Notes: generated by a model from the letters alone, not told the origin. A stretch of 64,000 nucleotides of DNA from Perognathus longimembris pacificus (GCF_023159225.1 NC_063184.1:15985528-16049527), one strand, 5' to 3'. Positions 10,713 to 20,816 are shown, counted from the first letter of the stretch. Program-made: numbers and translations.

Positions 10713-11069
10713 AAATTGTGTTTCTTAATTAAAATTTTTTTTAAAAAAGGAAAAGTTTCGTTATTCTTGACTTCTGTTCTTTTTGGCTTGTCCCTTTTGC
10801 TTCACCTGGAAAATGGACTCATTCCTGAAGAAGCAGTAGCTAACTTATAAGCCATTCTGACATAAGAAGATAAAAACGAAATTACTGTTTCTCCGAGCAT
10901 AGAAGAAGGAAGAACATAGATCCTTGTCAAGGTCACTGAATAAGCCACACTGGCCTGGAAAGCCTAACTCCTGACCTAGTTTCATGAGGAAAAAAAGTTA
11001 CTAGTTATATCAATTATTATTTATTAATATTGAAACAAAATAATTCAATGACATTGATTTTTTTCCTTT
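10713..11069. other. Unassigned sequence
   Basis: Nothing recognised. Confidence 0.45.
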
Positions 11070-11283
11070 CTCACCTCATTTCAGGGCATCAATTCAAGGC
11101 CTCACAGTTTTGCTCAGCTTTCTTGCTGCTTAGAACTGGTGTTCTACCACTTGAGCCATGCCTTTATTCTGTATTTGTGCTGATTAGTTTTAGAATTTTG
11201 TGAGCTTTTCTGCCCAGGCTGGCTTTAAACTGCAATTCTGAGTAGCTATGATTACAGGAGTGAGCCACCAGTGCTTGGCCAGA
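11070..11283 (-). mobile_element. B1-Geo SINE, old copy
   Basis: Strongly diverged but ordered: 'ctaccacttgagccatgcct', 'ctgcccaggctggctttaaa' and 'gattacaggagtgagccacc'. Confidence 0.75.
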
Positions 11284-11764
11284 CATTGATTTTGAGCAGT
11301 TGAAGCATGAAATACTCACAAGTTGAGAGGGGAAAAGCCAAAAGAAATTTCTAGAAAAAGGGAAGACTAGATGTCTATACCAACTGTCCTCTTCAAAACA
11401 AAATGTTCGATAAAATATAGGAAAATATTTTTAATTGCATGCATTATTTGTCAGGCAAGACCCTGCTGTGTATTGGGCACATAGAGCAGTTAGCTAAGAG
11501 CTCTAAAAATATGCCCTTTTCCTTGAGGATATTAGCCATACTGATAACATGAAATTCTAGGAAGAGAAAAAAAATGCATCCTGGAGGCCAACTAAAATGA
11601 AAGTTTAATGAGAAATCTTTAACATAAAGCTGGGATCACAAAAACTTTATATTCAGTATTTGTATTGGCTAAAAGCAAACCCATTTCTCCTTTCTCTGTT
11701 GGGAACTACATGAAAATTACCAGTTTAAACTCTTGATATTTAGGAGAAAAAAAAATCACCTTTA
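11284..11764. other. Unassigned sequence
   Basis: Nothing recognised. Confidence 0.45.
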
Positions 11765-11972
11765 GTCAGACACTAGTAGTTTACACCTATAATGTTAACA
11801 ACTCAAGAGGCTGAGATCTGGAAGATTGTGTTTCAAGACCAGCCTGGGCAGAAGAATTCACTCTTGTTTCCAAAAGGACAAGCAAAAAAGCACAGCTGGA
11901 GGCATGGTTCAAGTGCTAACCTAGAAAATACAAGATCTCTCATACTAGCCTCACATTCTGCCAAAAAAGAAA
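11765..11972 (+). mobile_element. B1-type dimeric SINE, degenerate
   Basis: 'caactcaagaggctgagatc' and 'ttcaagaccagcctgggcag' mark the 7SL-like part. The right part is too worn to tell Geo from ID. Confidence 0.65.
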
Positions 11973-12059
11973 ATATCAGATAATATTTTAGTCATTTTTC
12001 TCAGCTTTGTAATTTAAAAACAATTCTGTCAATTATGATGAGCGTAAATCCACTGAGTT

Positions 12060-12460
12060 AAATTCAGATATAGAAACACTACTACTCAGCAATAATTTTT
12101 TTTTGAAAAATAAGCATGCATGCAATAACATAGATGAATCTTCTTGATGCTGTATTTAACAAAGGAAGTCAGACATAATAGAATGCATTTTGTATGGTTT
12201 CATTTATAGAGAGTTCAGTAACAGGCAGAAGTAATTTTCTAAGTGTGCATACTGGATTCCTTTGAGAAGAAAAATGGTTATTCACTGGATGCATGTGAGA
12301 GAATTTTCTAAAATAAATTGAAATGTTTTAAAACTTGATCAAGATGGCTTTTTCCTAGGTGTATATATATATATACACACACACACACACATATAGATTC
12401 ATCAAGTTGGACACTTTTGATCTGTGTATTTTGTTAATACAACATGAAATGGAATAGCAT
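12060..12460 (+). mobile_element. Old L1 (L1M-type) 3' end
   Basis: 'ctactactcagcaataattt', 'gcaataacatagatgaatct', 'tggtttcatttatagag' and a final 'cttttgatctgtgtattttg' follow the order of old L1 3' ends. A TA/CA microsatellite at about 12361-12392 interrupts it. Confidence 0.65.
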
Positions 12461-13787
12461 TATTTGATGCATATTAACCAATGTGAATTTACATGTTGTG
12501 ATAATTCATTGGAACAAGAGCAAGAAGTTGGACTGATTAACCCATAGAGTTCTAGTCAGTGGCATATAGCAAGCACCCAGACATTTACTAAATAACTATT
12601 CAAAGATGGAAAAAAGCATTACTGAAAGATAGGTCAGTAACAGAGTAACAGAGGTTTTTGGGTTTTTTTCCCCAGCACTCACAGGCCCTGAATTTTATCC
12701 TCAGCATAAAGGGAGAGAAAAAGAAAAGAAGAAAGTTAGGGAAGGAGAAGGAATAGGATGGATTTTTATTTTATCAATTAGAATCAACACTTCACAATAT
12801 CCAATTACCATTTTTCTCACGTTAGCCTTATGTAATTGCTCCATTACTTTTCTCAAAAGAAAGTAATTTCTAGACTTCCTCTCCCTCTTCTGGTTATACA
12901 ATTTAAATCTTTGAGCTCTTGACCTGCTGCTTGTAGATCTAATTTTCTCTTTTCCGGTTACTATTTTCATTTTGAAGAGAATTTTTGACAGATTTTCATC
13001 TCTTAAGTTACAGAATTTCTAGTACACACAAACCTCTTAGCTAAGTCAAGTCACTAATAGGTGATCACAAATTTTATCATATGCCCTAATTTATATATGA
13101 GTGTGTCTTCATCTCTAATTTGATTGTCTTATAAGTAAAAATAAATTAGTTGCCTATTTAATCTATATACATAGTCTGCCAACCCTTCCTCTTCATGCAA
13201 AGCAGTTAGTATGGGTTTTCCTTTGGGTCTCTTCCTCTTTAATAGTCCTGAGAAAGATAACAAGTCATATTTGAAGCCTCCCCTGAAGCACCAGAAAAAG
13301 AGGTTCAGTTATGAATTCCCAGTCATCTGATCACACTCCCATCCATCCTGCTTCATAACTGAATGATATGAAAACTTAATACAAGATGAAAATGTGACCC
13401 ATCAGGGAACCTAATCTCCCCTTCCCACAGGCCTGCCACCTCAACAAAGTTAAAATGAAACTTAAGCAGGGTTAAAATAAAACTTAGAATCACTTGAGAA
13501 TGAGTTAAAGATTCAGTGCTTTGTGTATATGCATTGGACAAGTGATGGCTAAAAAAATGGAAGACAAATGGGCATAGGAACAGAGGGTTATTTATGATGT
13601 GGTGTTGATAACATCTCACAGAGTAACAAGATGTCTCTGATAATTTACTAGGAGATGGTGATCAGATCAAAGAGGCCTTTTGTATGCAGAAGGCAACATA
13701 TGCAGGCCTAGGCCTGCAAGTGAAAGGGAGCACAGTACATGTATTCGCTACCTCATTTGTGCCAGACTGAAGGTGAGTGTGTGAGTG
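12461..13787. other. Unassigned sequence
   Basis: No gene or confident repeat. The short frames at 12701-12970 and 13353-13619 (minus) show no domain. Confidence 0.45.
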
Positions 13788-13862
13788 TTATGGTTTGAAT
13801 GTAAAGTATCTTCACGAAAAGACTTTTTTGTTTTGGTAGGTTGTGGGGCTTGAACTTGGGTC

Positions 13863-14170
13863 TGTTGTGCCAAGTCGCAAGACCACCCCCAAGAAGACCA
13901 CCGAGATTCAGACACTCCGAAATGCAAAAGCAAGGCAAGGCTTTATTTAACGAGCTGCCGACTCGGGCCTCGTCCTACCCACCGACACAGCGGAGGTTAG
14001 GAGGAAGCCCCGAGCTGTGATTACACAGGGCTTATAAAGGCAAAGAACAAGGTTACAACAATCAGCTGTGCAAGCAAGATTAGAACACAGGTACAAATCT
14101 GATTGGCTCAGGGTTCGATTCTAAAATGGGGTTCACGTGGTGGGGCCTGACTTCAAAGTCTGGCACCTCA
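13863..14170 (-). repeat. 3' LTR of the provirus
   Basis: Minus-strand LTR begins TGAGGTGCC (14170 downward) and ends near ...CACAACA. Within it are a CCAAT box (complement of 'gattggct', 14101-14108), a TATA-like box (complement of 'cttataaagg', 14031-14040) and AATAAA (complement of 'tttatt', 13942-13947). It differs from the 5' LTR only at 13875 (T here, A there). Confidence 0.93.
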
Positions 14171-14189
14171 TTTCCCCCTTTTTCTTTTT
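14171..14189 (-). other. Polypurine tract
   Basis: The minus strand reads AAAAAGAAAAAGGGGGAAA immediately before the 3' LTR, the expected place for the plus-strand DNA primer of a retrovirus. Confidence 0.92.
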
Positions 14190-14503
14190 GGTACCTTGGG
14201 AGCCAATCATGGCTCCATTCTGTCCATTTCAATGGCTTGCATGTCTAGGGGATGATATAGAGGTAAGGCATGGGCCAGTAGGGCCCAATGTAGTAAACAA
14301 ATGGCCTGTCACCATTTCTTACAAGAATATTCTCTGTACCTCTTGCATGTCTCTAGTTTATCCTGCCTCATCTTCCCAAAAACAACTCTGGTCCCTTGAT
14401 TTTAAAGGGGGGCTGATGGGTGAAGATCATCCATCTTCTGTAACTTCTTCAGGCTGACTCAGGGGCGTAGACCTTACGTAGCCAGGAACCTATAACCTTA
14501 GTC
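14190..14503 (-). other. Short provirus stretch where env is expected
   Basis: Only about 310 bases separate the end of the integrase remnant from the polypurine tract. I see no surface or transmembrane envelope features, so env is deleted or reduced to an unrecognisable end. Confidence 0.7.
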
Positions 14504-15535
14504 TCAGTCTAACTTTCTTTTCTTGAGGCGAAGGCAAAGCGGCTGAGTTGGGTGCTTGGAGACCTCCCATATTCCATCACGGTAGTTGTCATCCAGGGCA
14601 AAGGGGTCAGCTGGCCTGGCGTGGAAGCAATGAACCCAAGTGGCGATGCCGTCTAGGGTCCCTTCCACCGTGGTTCTTAGGATTTCAGTCCCCTGGTCTG
14701 AATAAATGGGGGGTAGGGACAGAAGCAGAATCATATAATGCCTTAAGTTGGGGTCACATTCTTGTACACGAGCTGCAAATAATCGAGTTTACACAAAAAT
14801 CCAGCATTATCCAAATCAGCAAGCAATTCAGTCTGAAAGCTAGGGATAATGGGTGGGGGGTACCCATACATTATTTCTAAAGGAGTAAAGCCAAGCTGAT
14901 AGGGAGAATTTCTTACTCTAAGCAGAGCAAAAGGAAGGAGTGACACCCAGTCTGCGCCAGTCTCTAAGGCCAGTTTAGTTAAGGTCTCTTTTAGAGTCCG
15001 ATTCATTCTCTCCACCTGTCCTGAACTCTGGGGTCTATAAGCACAATGCAATTTCCAATCCGTCCCCAGTGCAGCGGCTATTCCCTGACTTACTTTTGAG
15101 ACGAAAGCCTGCCCGTTGTCTGACCCAATGGTGGATGGGAAGCCATACCTGGGTAGGATTTCTTCCAGGATCTTCTTAGCCACTACATTCGCAGTCTCAT
15201 GCTTTGTTGGATAGGCTTCAACCCATCCTGAAAAGGTGTCTACAAAAACTAGCAAATATTTGTAATTTCTGTGAAATCTACTTCCCAATACACGCCTGGC
15301 CTATTCCCACAGAGGCGAGCTCCTTTAGTAATCTGTTGATTGGGGGCATTGGCAAGCTGACAGGTCTTGCAATTTTTAACAATATACCTTTGTAGGCCTT
15401 TAACAGATCTCAATAAGGACACCATCTCAGGTCTACAAGCTTTTTTTAAACACATGAGCTTAAAATTCTCACTGCCAGTCAGGGCTTTGAGTAAATGCGG
15501 GGGGTGAGATTTTAATCTATCCTCTCATTTGACAA
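14504..15535 (-). pseudogene. Retroviral pol remnant: integrase, frameshifted
   Basis: An integrase processes and joins viral DNA ends to host DNA. Reading down the minus strand, there is a His/Cys N-terminal region (near 15500-15390, with NCKTCQ). The first catalytic Asp follows in VDFTE (near 15270), in the frame closed by a stop at 15249. The second Asp (GSDNGQ) and the Glu (GQVERMN) lie in another frame, 15288-14743. A C-terminal segment (TWVHCFHARP) is in a third stretch, 14734-14504. There are thus at least two frame changes, near 15260 and near 14740, and the product cannot be made intact. The motif order and spacing are gammaretroviral. Confidence 0.9.
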
Positions 15536-15766
15536 ACTTACCCTTACTAACCACTATCACAGATGACTGGCAAATTCCTGCCCAGTAGACAGACATGGGC
15601 ATTGGAAAGGCATGCTTATGAACTATTCTTCTAGGACTTCCCGGCTTTAACTTTTGAAAGGCCAACAGTAGTGACTCTAGGATCTGACACCATCTCTGCC
15701 ATCCAAGCAGTGGCTTACTGCCCCTGGATGCTCCATCACTTTTGTCCCAGGAGGAGTGACTTTCGA
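15536..15766 (-). other. Provirus internal sequence, unassigned
   Basis: Lies on the 5' side of the integrase remnant in proviral sense. All frames are interrupted, and I cannot match it to reverse transcriptase or RNase H. Confidence 0.5.
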
Positions 15767-15944
15767 CTTGGACTCAGGGCCTGAGTGCTGTCCCTCAGCT
15801 CTCCAGCTCAAGACTAGCACCGTACCACTTTTGAGCTCCACACCACTCCGTTCCCAGCATTCTGCTGGCTGATTAGAGACAAGTCTCTCACAGGGACCTT
15901 TCTTTGCCCGGGCTGGCTTCGAACCGCAGATTCAGATCAATGAG
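15767..15944 (-). mobile_element. B1-Geo SINE fragment inside the provirus
   Basis: 'gacttggactcagggcctga', 'ctcaagactagcaccgtacc', 'ctgattagagacaagtctct' and 'cccgggctggcttcgaacc' follow B1-Geo order. The copy carries many differences from the other copies and lacks its 7SL end and A tail, although the host provirus looks young. Confidence 0.82.
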
Positions 15945-16311
15945 TCTTATAAGGAACCACTTTACTCCAATTATAAGCAACAAGGTGGTCCACACAGAAG
16001 TAGTTTTTAAGCATGCTCTCTTACCTGGAACTTATTAAGGGTCAGTATTAGATCTTGACAAACTTGTAGGAATCACCTGTGCTTCTCTGTGGGCCTGCTG
16101 GAAACTGTTACAAAAAAACCTACAAAGAAGCTGGAATGGCAATTAAACATTTTGGTAGCCATAATTCTCCTTTTCTCACTTTGCAATAATTATTTAGGAC
16201 AATTTTACTTCCAAATTTCTTCCAAAAGGCTACAAAAATAAAACAATTAATACAAAAGGAGGAAAACGCACAGGCCTAAGAAAAGCTACAAGTTGGAGCT
16301 CTCCCAAGCTA
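15945..16311 (-). other. Provirus internal sequence, unassigned
   Basis: No frame with recognisable gag features. It probably belongs to the leader or to rearranged internal sequence. Confidence 0.5.
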
Positions 16312-16444
16312 GCCCACAACCTCCTACAAGGGTGCAGAAGGAATGGACCCGAGTTGGCCCACAACCTCCTGCAAGGGTGCAGAAGGAGTGGACCCGAGTT
16401 GGCCCACAACCTCCTGCAAGGGTGCAGAAGGAGTGGACCCGAGT
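16312..16444 (-). repeat. Three-copy 45-bp tandem repeat in the proviral leader
   Basis: 'gcccacaacctcct' recurs at 16312, 16357 and 16402, with a period of exactly 45 bases (15 codons). Copies two and three are identical over the unit and the first differs at a few bases. The frames on both strands stay open across the repeat. Confidence 0.95.
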
Positions 16445-16632
16445 ACAAGGTGGGCGGGTTGAGTCTCGTTTAGGAGGCCCTCCTGGTCAGTTCCGGCCAA
16501 AAACCAAACTGACTCGCGCCCTACAAGTATAAGCAAAAGCAAAACAGACAAACAGACAAATTACAGGACAAGACAAATGAACAGTGCTGTTTTCTTACCT
16601 TCGGAGTCTGGGATCTCGGGGTCTCTGGGGCT

Positions 16633-16650
16633 ATCCCGGACGAAACCCCA
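16633..16650 (-). other. Primer binding site, tRNA-Pro-like
   Basis: The minus strand reads TGGGGTTTCGTCCGGGAT, two bases (TT) after the 5' LTR. By my recall this matches the tRNA-Pro 3' end complement at 16 of 18 positions, differing at the sixth and seventh. Confidence 0.85.
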
Positions 16651-16652
16651 AA

Positions 16653-16960
16653 TGTTGTGCCAAGACGCAAGACCACCCCCAAGAAGACCACCGAGATTCA
16701 GACACTCCGAAATGCAAAAGCAAGGCAAGGCTTTATTTAACGAGCTGCCGACTCGGGCCTCGTCCTACCCACCGACACAGCGGAGGTTAGGAGGAAGCCC
16801 CGAGCTGTGATTACACAGGGCTTATAAAGGCAAAGAACAAGGTTACAACAATCAGCTGTGCAAGCAAGATTAGAACACAGGTACAAATCTGATTGGCTCA
16901 GGGTTCGATTCTAAAATGGGGTTCACGTGGTGGGGCCTGACTTCAAAGTCTGGCACCTCA
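16653..16960 (-). repeat. 5' LTR of the provirus
   Basis: Same layout as the 3' LTR: CCAAT complement at 16891-16898, TATA complement at 16821-16830, AATAAA complement at 16732-16737. Followed on the right by the GTCT duplication and the resumed SINE. Confidence 0.93.
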
Positions 16961-17475
16961 GTCTAGGCACAGTCCCTGAACTTTTACGCTCAAGGCTGGT
17001 GCTCTACCACTTTGAGCCACAGTGCTACATCCATAAAAGACGTTTACTGAAGGTTTAATTCCCAGCTAGTGTTGCTACTGAGAGGTCACTGGATCTGGGT
17101 GCAGCTAACTTGATCAGTGGAATAACTCATTATGGATGGGTCTACAGGGAAATGTGCTATAGGAAAAGTTTAGTTGGAGGAAGTAGGTACTGGTGGTTGG
17201 GAATATCTTGTCCCCAGACCCTGCCTCCTTCCCTTCCTCTCTCCTTCCTTTCTCCTCCTCCTCTCTCCCTCCTCCTTCTGTCTGTCTGTTTCTCTCTGCT
17301 TCTGACGGTTACAGAATGAGCAACTCTTCTCCCTTATACTCTGCCATGATGATCTGTCTCACCAAGGCCCAATGAAACCAACGTACAATGGACTGAAACC
17401 TCTGAAGTCATAAAGCAAAGTTAACCTTCCCTCCTTCTAAGTTGCTTCTCTTACATTTTTTTCTTTTTCCCTTAT

Positions 17476-18161
17476 TAACCAATGAGAAGTTGTCTGACAT
17501 AATGAGGAACAGTTGTGACTGTGATTGTGTTTGTGTATGTATGTATGTGTTATTATTTTTTTCACCATAAAGTCTATAAAAGGAGGTTTCCATATTGAAA
17601 CCTAAGATGCGTTTTGGCCTCTAGTGCAATCCTGAATCTCTGTATAATATAAACCTTAGCCAAAACATTATGGAAGTAGGGTTGGGCATGATGGTGAGAA
17701 GCAATAGAAGAATGAGAAAGGTAGAGGAAAGGAGAGGGAGGACAAGAGTCAGCAGAGAAGTCAGAAGAGGAGGAAGCAGGTTGTAAGGGGAGACCCAACA
17801 TGATTCATTCATTCCAGCTTCCAAATAGTGTCAGTGGGAATTATGGGTCAGCCAGGAGTCTAAACATTCCTCACAGCAAGGGTTCCATTGTTACGTGTTT
17901 GTTGAGTAAAAATAGCTCAAGTAAATGTTTGGATTTTAAAAGGAGAGAGGAAGGGTAGGGTTACAGGGAATTAAAAAGATCTGCTGCAAGGAGATGATGA
18001 AATGATAAAGTGTTATTAGTCTCAAGTAAGGAAGCAAATCATTCGTAATAGAAGAGGTGAAAGCCAGGAAGTCTGGAAGGATCATGTTAAGGTTCAGAGA
18101 AGCTGTGCTCCATGCTGCCTGAGACATTTAATGTGACACAGAAGACACACAGGGATTAAAC
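17476..18161. other. Unassigned sequence
   Basis: Purine-rich on the + strand near 17690-17780. No gene or family recognised. Confidence 0.45.
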
Positions 18162-18166
18162 ATTTC

Positions 18167-18702
18167 TGAAGTAGAGTGGGGGTTCGCTACAATGAAATGG
18201 GGTCCCCCCCCAAGGGAGGGGATTCCTGGTCCAGACTTGGGAGCTGGAACCGCTCACACCTGTGCAGCCCAGACTCGGGAGCTGGAACCGTGTGTCCGTG
18301 TGGCCTTCCAGCCTGGTTATAAGGCAAACATCACAGACAAACTTGCCACACGCAGGCGGCCAATGAGGATACAACACTTACAGAGCATGCTAGCTGTTTG
18401 AACCAACCTATCATTTTAGTTAGAATTGGCGCATGGATTTGGCGGGGCTCACATGATGCAGGTGGATACGGCTACTCATAGGAGGGCAAGGGTTTAACCT
18501 TGAACGTTCCTTGAACTTTCCATGCTTCAGGTGGTCAAGCAGTTTACACAATCTTATCACAGCAAAGGGGAACTTCCCTGGATAGGGTGGGGGAGATCTT
18601 AGTGGAGATGGAGTTGGCTTCTGCTCTAATCTGAGCTGGAGTCCACCTGAAGTTCCTCCACAGCTAATGATGGCACTGGCCAGATCTGAGCTTCCTATTA
18701 CA
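18167..18702 (-). mobile_element. Solo LTR, family shared with 32.1 kb
   Basis: On the minus strand it starts TGTAATAGG and ends in TTCA. ATTTC at 18162-18166 and 18703-18707 forms a five-base target duplication. It shares long segments with the copy at 32129, for example 'ggatttggcggggctcac' and 'ggaacttccctggatagg'. 'gggagctggaaccg' recurs inside it. No internal proviral sequence follows. Confidence 0.75.
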
Positions 18703-18707
18703 ATTTC

Positions 18708-19728
18708 TCTGTAGAAAGTATAGCTCTTCAACACATCAGGTGCAGTTTCCGTTCTTTTGGACAACATAGACTTGGGACATGTAATTGCTTGGGGACTGTT
18801 TTCCTTCATAACTTCTGAAAAATTCAGACTAATCTTTAACTATATCTTAGGTGAGTCAGGGTAGAGCTGGCCATAGCCTTAAAATTCTATACAGAGGTCC
18901 TACTCTGGGGACTTTATATTGGCATATAAATTAGTTTCTATCTAATGAGTCAATCAAGATGGAGATGCGCATCTGTGTCGATATTGCTGGAACCATGTCT
19001 ATAGTTCATTCTGTCTTGTAATTTATCTGACAAACAGTGCCAGGGCCAAATAGGGCTGGGCTTTTAAGGGCAACTATCACATGTACCACTTGTAGGTGGT
19101 CATGGGGTAAGAATCACATTCACCACACAGGTGGTCTGGCAAGTTAGGCAAAGTGAACAGGCAGACATACAGAAGCAGAACTGCTGTTAGTGATTACAAT
19201 TCCAGTAAACTCCATAAAGCAAACGAAGCAATACAATTCTTGATTCCGGGTGTGGCTGGTCTTAATTAGTCTTAAATCTTTTTCTTCTTGGAACTTCCCC
19301 TAAACAGAGTGGTCTTCCTCATTCCTTTCTTTTGCCTAGGCCCAGCTGTTTTGGGCTCCAGTTATTACTGTTAGGTTTGCCCCTCCCCAGGCCCACTACT
19401 TTGTCTAAGCCTGATGTTTCTAGGGACTCAAAGAAGGGGGTTCCCCTACACCTTTCACTTGGTTTCCACAAAGTTCAGTGCTGAATAAACCACATTATGC
19501 ATTCTCAAAGGAGTAAATGATACTGAAGCTTGAAAAAGGGAAGAAATTTCAAAATGCTATTTGTAACTTTGGTACTTTATACAATGCTGTCTCTCCATGT
19601 CCAACCCTTGCATGTTGAAATGCTACCCATCTCAGTGCTCTTTGTTATGCCTACGTTGATCTCTTCAATTAATCTCCAACAGGATTAATTTTAGAATTCC
19701 TATAGGGATACCTATTTATCTATCTATC
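18708..19728. other. Unassigned sequence
   Basis: No gene. Possibly other old LTR or repeat material, but no boundary I can defend. Confidence 0.4.
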
Positions 19729-19744
19729 TTCCCCAAATATTTAT

Positions 19745-19959
19745 TTTTTTCTTTTTCTTTTTCTTTTTTTTTTTTGCCAGTCCTGGGCCTTGAACTCAGG
19801 GCCTGAGCACTGTCCCTGGTGCTCAAGGCTAGCACTCTGCCACTTGAGCCACAGCACCACTTCTGGCCATTTTCTGTATACATGGTGCTGGGGAATCGAA
19901 CCCAGGGCTTCATGTATATGAGGCAAGCACTCTTGCCACTAGGCCATATCCCCAGCCCT
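19745..19959 (-). mobile_element. IDL-Geo SINE
   Basis: T-rich tail, then 'gccagtcctgggccttgaac' to 'ccatatccccagccc'. A few bases ('cttctttttg') are missing after 'gtccctgg'. Confidence 0.9.
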
Positions 19960-20296
19960 ATTTATTTATTTTCCTTTTTTGAATATTTTTTCTTTATTGT
20001 CAAAGTGTGGTGCAGAGGGGTTACCGATTCATATGAAAGGCAGTGAGTACATTTCTTGTTCTACTTGTTACCTCCTCCCTCATTCCCCCCTCCCACTTCC
20101 TGTCTACCCCCAAGAGTTGGTTTACACCAAATGGTTTTATAAGTGTTGCTTTTTTTTTTTTTATTGGTTTTTCCTTTTGTTCTTTGTCTTTCAATTTTGG
20201 TATTCCCTCTCCCTTACCCAGTTCTAATACCTGCATAAACAGTATCTGGGGTACTCAGATGAGATACAGTGGTAGTGGGGGTACAACCACAGTAAG
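19960..20296 (-). mobile_element. L1 3'UTR fragment, second L1 subfamily
   Basis: 'ttctttattgtcaaagtgtg', 'tgcagaggggttaccgattc' and 'ctttcaattttggtattccc' match the 42034-42299 copy better than those at 37.45 or 48.95 kb. Confidence 0.8.
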
Positions 20297-20312
20297 TTCC
20301 CCAAATATTTAT

Positions 20313-20634
20313 ATTTATGTAATCTATGTTTATTTTGATTTTTAACTAGCCATAGTTTATTCTACTAGAATATAAAATTCCTGAGGGCAAACACTTGTTT
20401 AGGTCCACTCAGAATATCTCTATAATGGTTATTATAGTGATTTTCACTCATATGAATTGGCATAAAAGCAGACAACTAGATTGAGAAGAAATACAGAACC
20501 TTGAAATTTGAATAATAGAAGGGTTTAAGAAGAAAAGAGGCTCAAAAAATTATTCAAAAACCAAGAGTGAATCTAATTTATACATTCTCAATGGATAGAA
20601 AATAAAACAAAACAGAAAAAAAATCCAAACATAC
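20313..20634. other. Unassigned sequence
   Basis: AT-rich. Nothing recognised. Confidence 0.45.
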
Positions 20635-20770
20635 ACTTCCCTACTTCTTCTCTTGAAATGGGATCTTGCTATCTTGGCCAGAGTCCTCTCAAACTTCTGA
20701 GCATAAGTGTTCTTCCTGTCTCAGCCTTTGAGTGCTATAATTAAAGGTATATACCGCCATGCTCAGCTTG
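20635..20770 (-). mobile_element. B1 SINE, old copy
   Basis: 'gaaatgggatcttgctatct', 'ctgtctcagcctttgagtgc' and 'taccgccatgctcagct' in B1 reverse order. Confidence 0.78.
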
Positions 20771-20816
20771 ACATTCTTACTTTTGTTGTGTGAATATTTG
20801 AAATAAATATGAACTT

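Larger units (their letters stand above)
13864..16960 (-). mobile_element. Endogenous gammaretrovirus-like provirus, young and internally deleted
   Basis: Paired 308-bp LTRs, a primer binding site, a polypurine tract and an integrase remnant are all in order on the minus strand, in a total of only 3.1 kb. No gag, protease, reverse transcriptase or env region can be recognised, so the copy cannot be autonomous. The LTRs differ at one base. The four bases GTCT lie at 13860-13863 and 16961-16964 as a target duplication, the size expected for gammaretroviruses. Using that duplication, the first LTR base on the + strand (T at 13863) is shared with it. CpG content is visibly higher than in the flanks, as expected for a recent insertion. 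A non-autonomous member of a larger family, moved in trans, is the simplest reading. Confidence 0.9.
13823..17032 (-). mobile_element. B1-Geo SINE split by the provirus
   Basis: The outer half is 13823-13863 (tail and 'gtggggcttgaacttggg'). The rest resumes at 16961 ('gtctaggcacagtccctgaa') and breaks off near 17032. 'aaaagac' occurs at both SINE edges (near 13816 and 17025) and may be its own target duplication. Confidence 0.8.
13788..17475 (+). mobile_element. Old dispersed repeat of unassigned family, split by nested insertions
   Basis: The left piece (13788-13822) starts 'tgttatggtttgaatgta'. The right piece (17033-17475) has 'gttggaggaagtaggtac', a CT-rich block, 'gccatgatgatctgtctcac' and 'caatggactgaaacctctga'. 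An inverted copy sits at 40.40-40.90 kb. I recognise the layout as a widespread mammalian repeat but will not name it. Confidence 0.55.
19729..20312 (-). mobile_element. Composite L1 3' end plus IDL-Geo with one outer target duplication
   Basis: TTCCCCAAATATTTAT occurs at 19729-19744 and at 20297-20312. It encloses an IDL-Geo copy followed by an L1 3'UTR fragment, both minus oriented. Either the SINE landed in the L1 poly(A) tail or the pair was inserted as one chimeric cDNA. Confidence 0.8.

Noticed and set aside
14743..15288. A functional integrase or domesticated retroviral gene
   Set aside because: The catalytic residues lie in different frames and at least two frame changes break the gene, so it is annotated as a pseudogene remnant.
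16312..16444. CRISPR-like array
   Set aside because: The units are contiguous tandem repeats without spacers, in a provirus of a mammalian genome.
17110..17375. Possible exon with Ser/Leu-rich frames
   Set aside because: The region is the right part of an old dispersed repeat with a CT-rich block. The frames are shadows of that block.
18703..19500. Internal proviral sequence next to the 18.2 kb LTR
   Set aside because: The ATTTC duplication on both sides of 18167-18702 shows a solo LTR, so the flank is host sequence.
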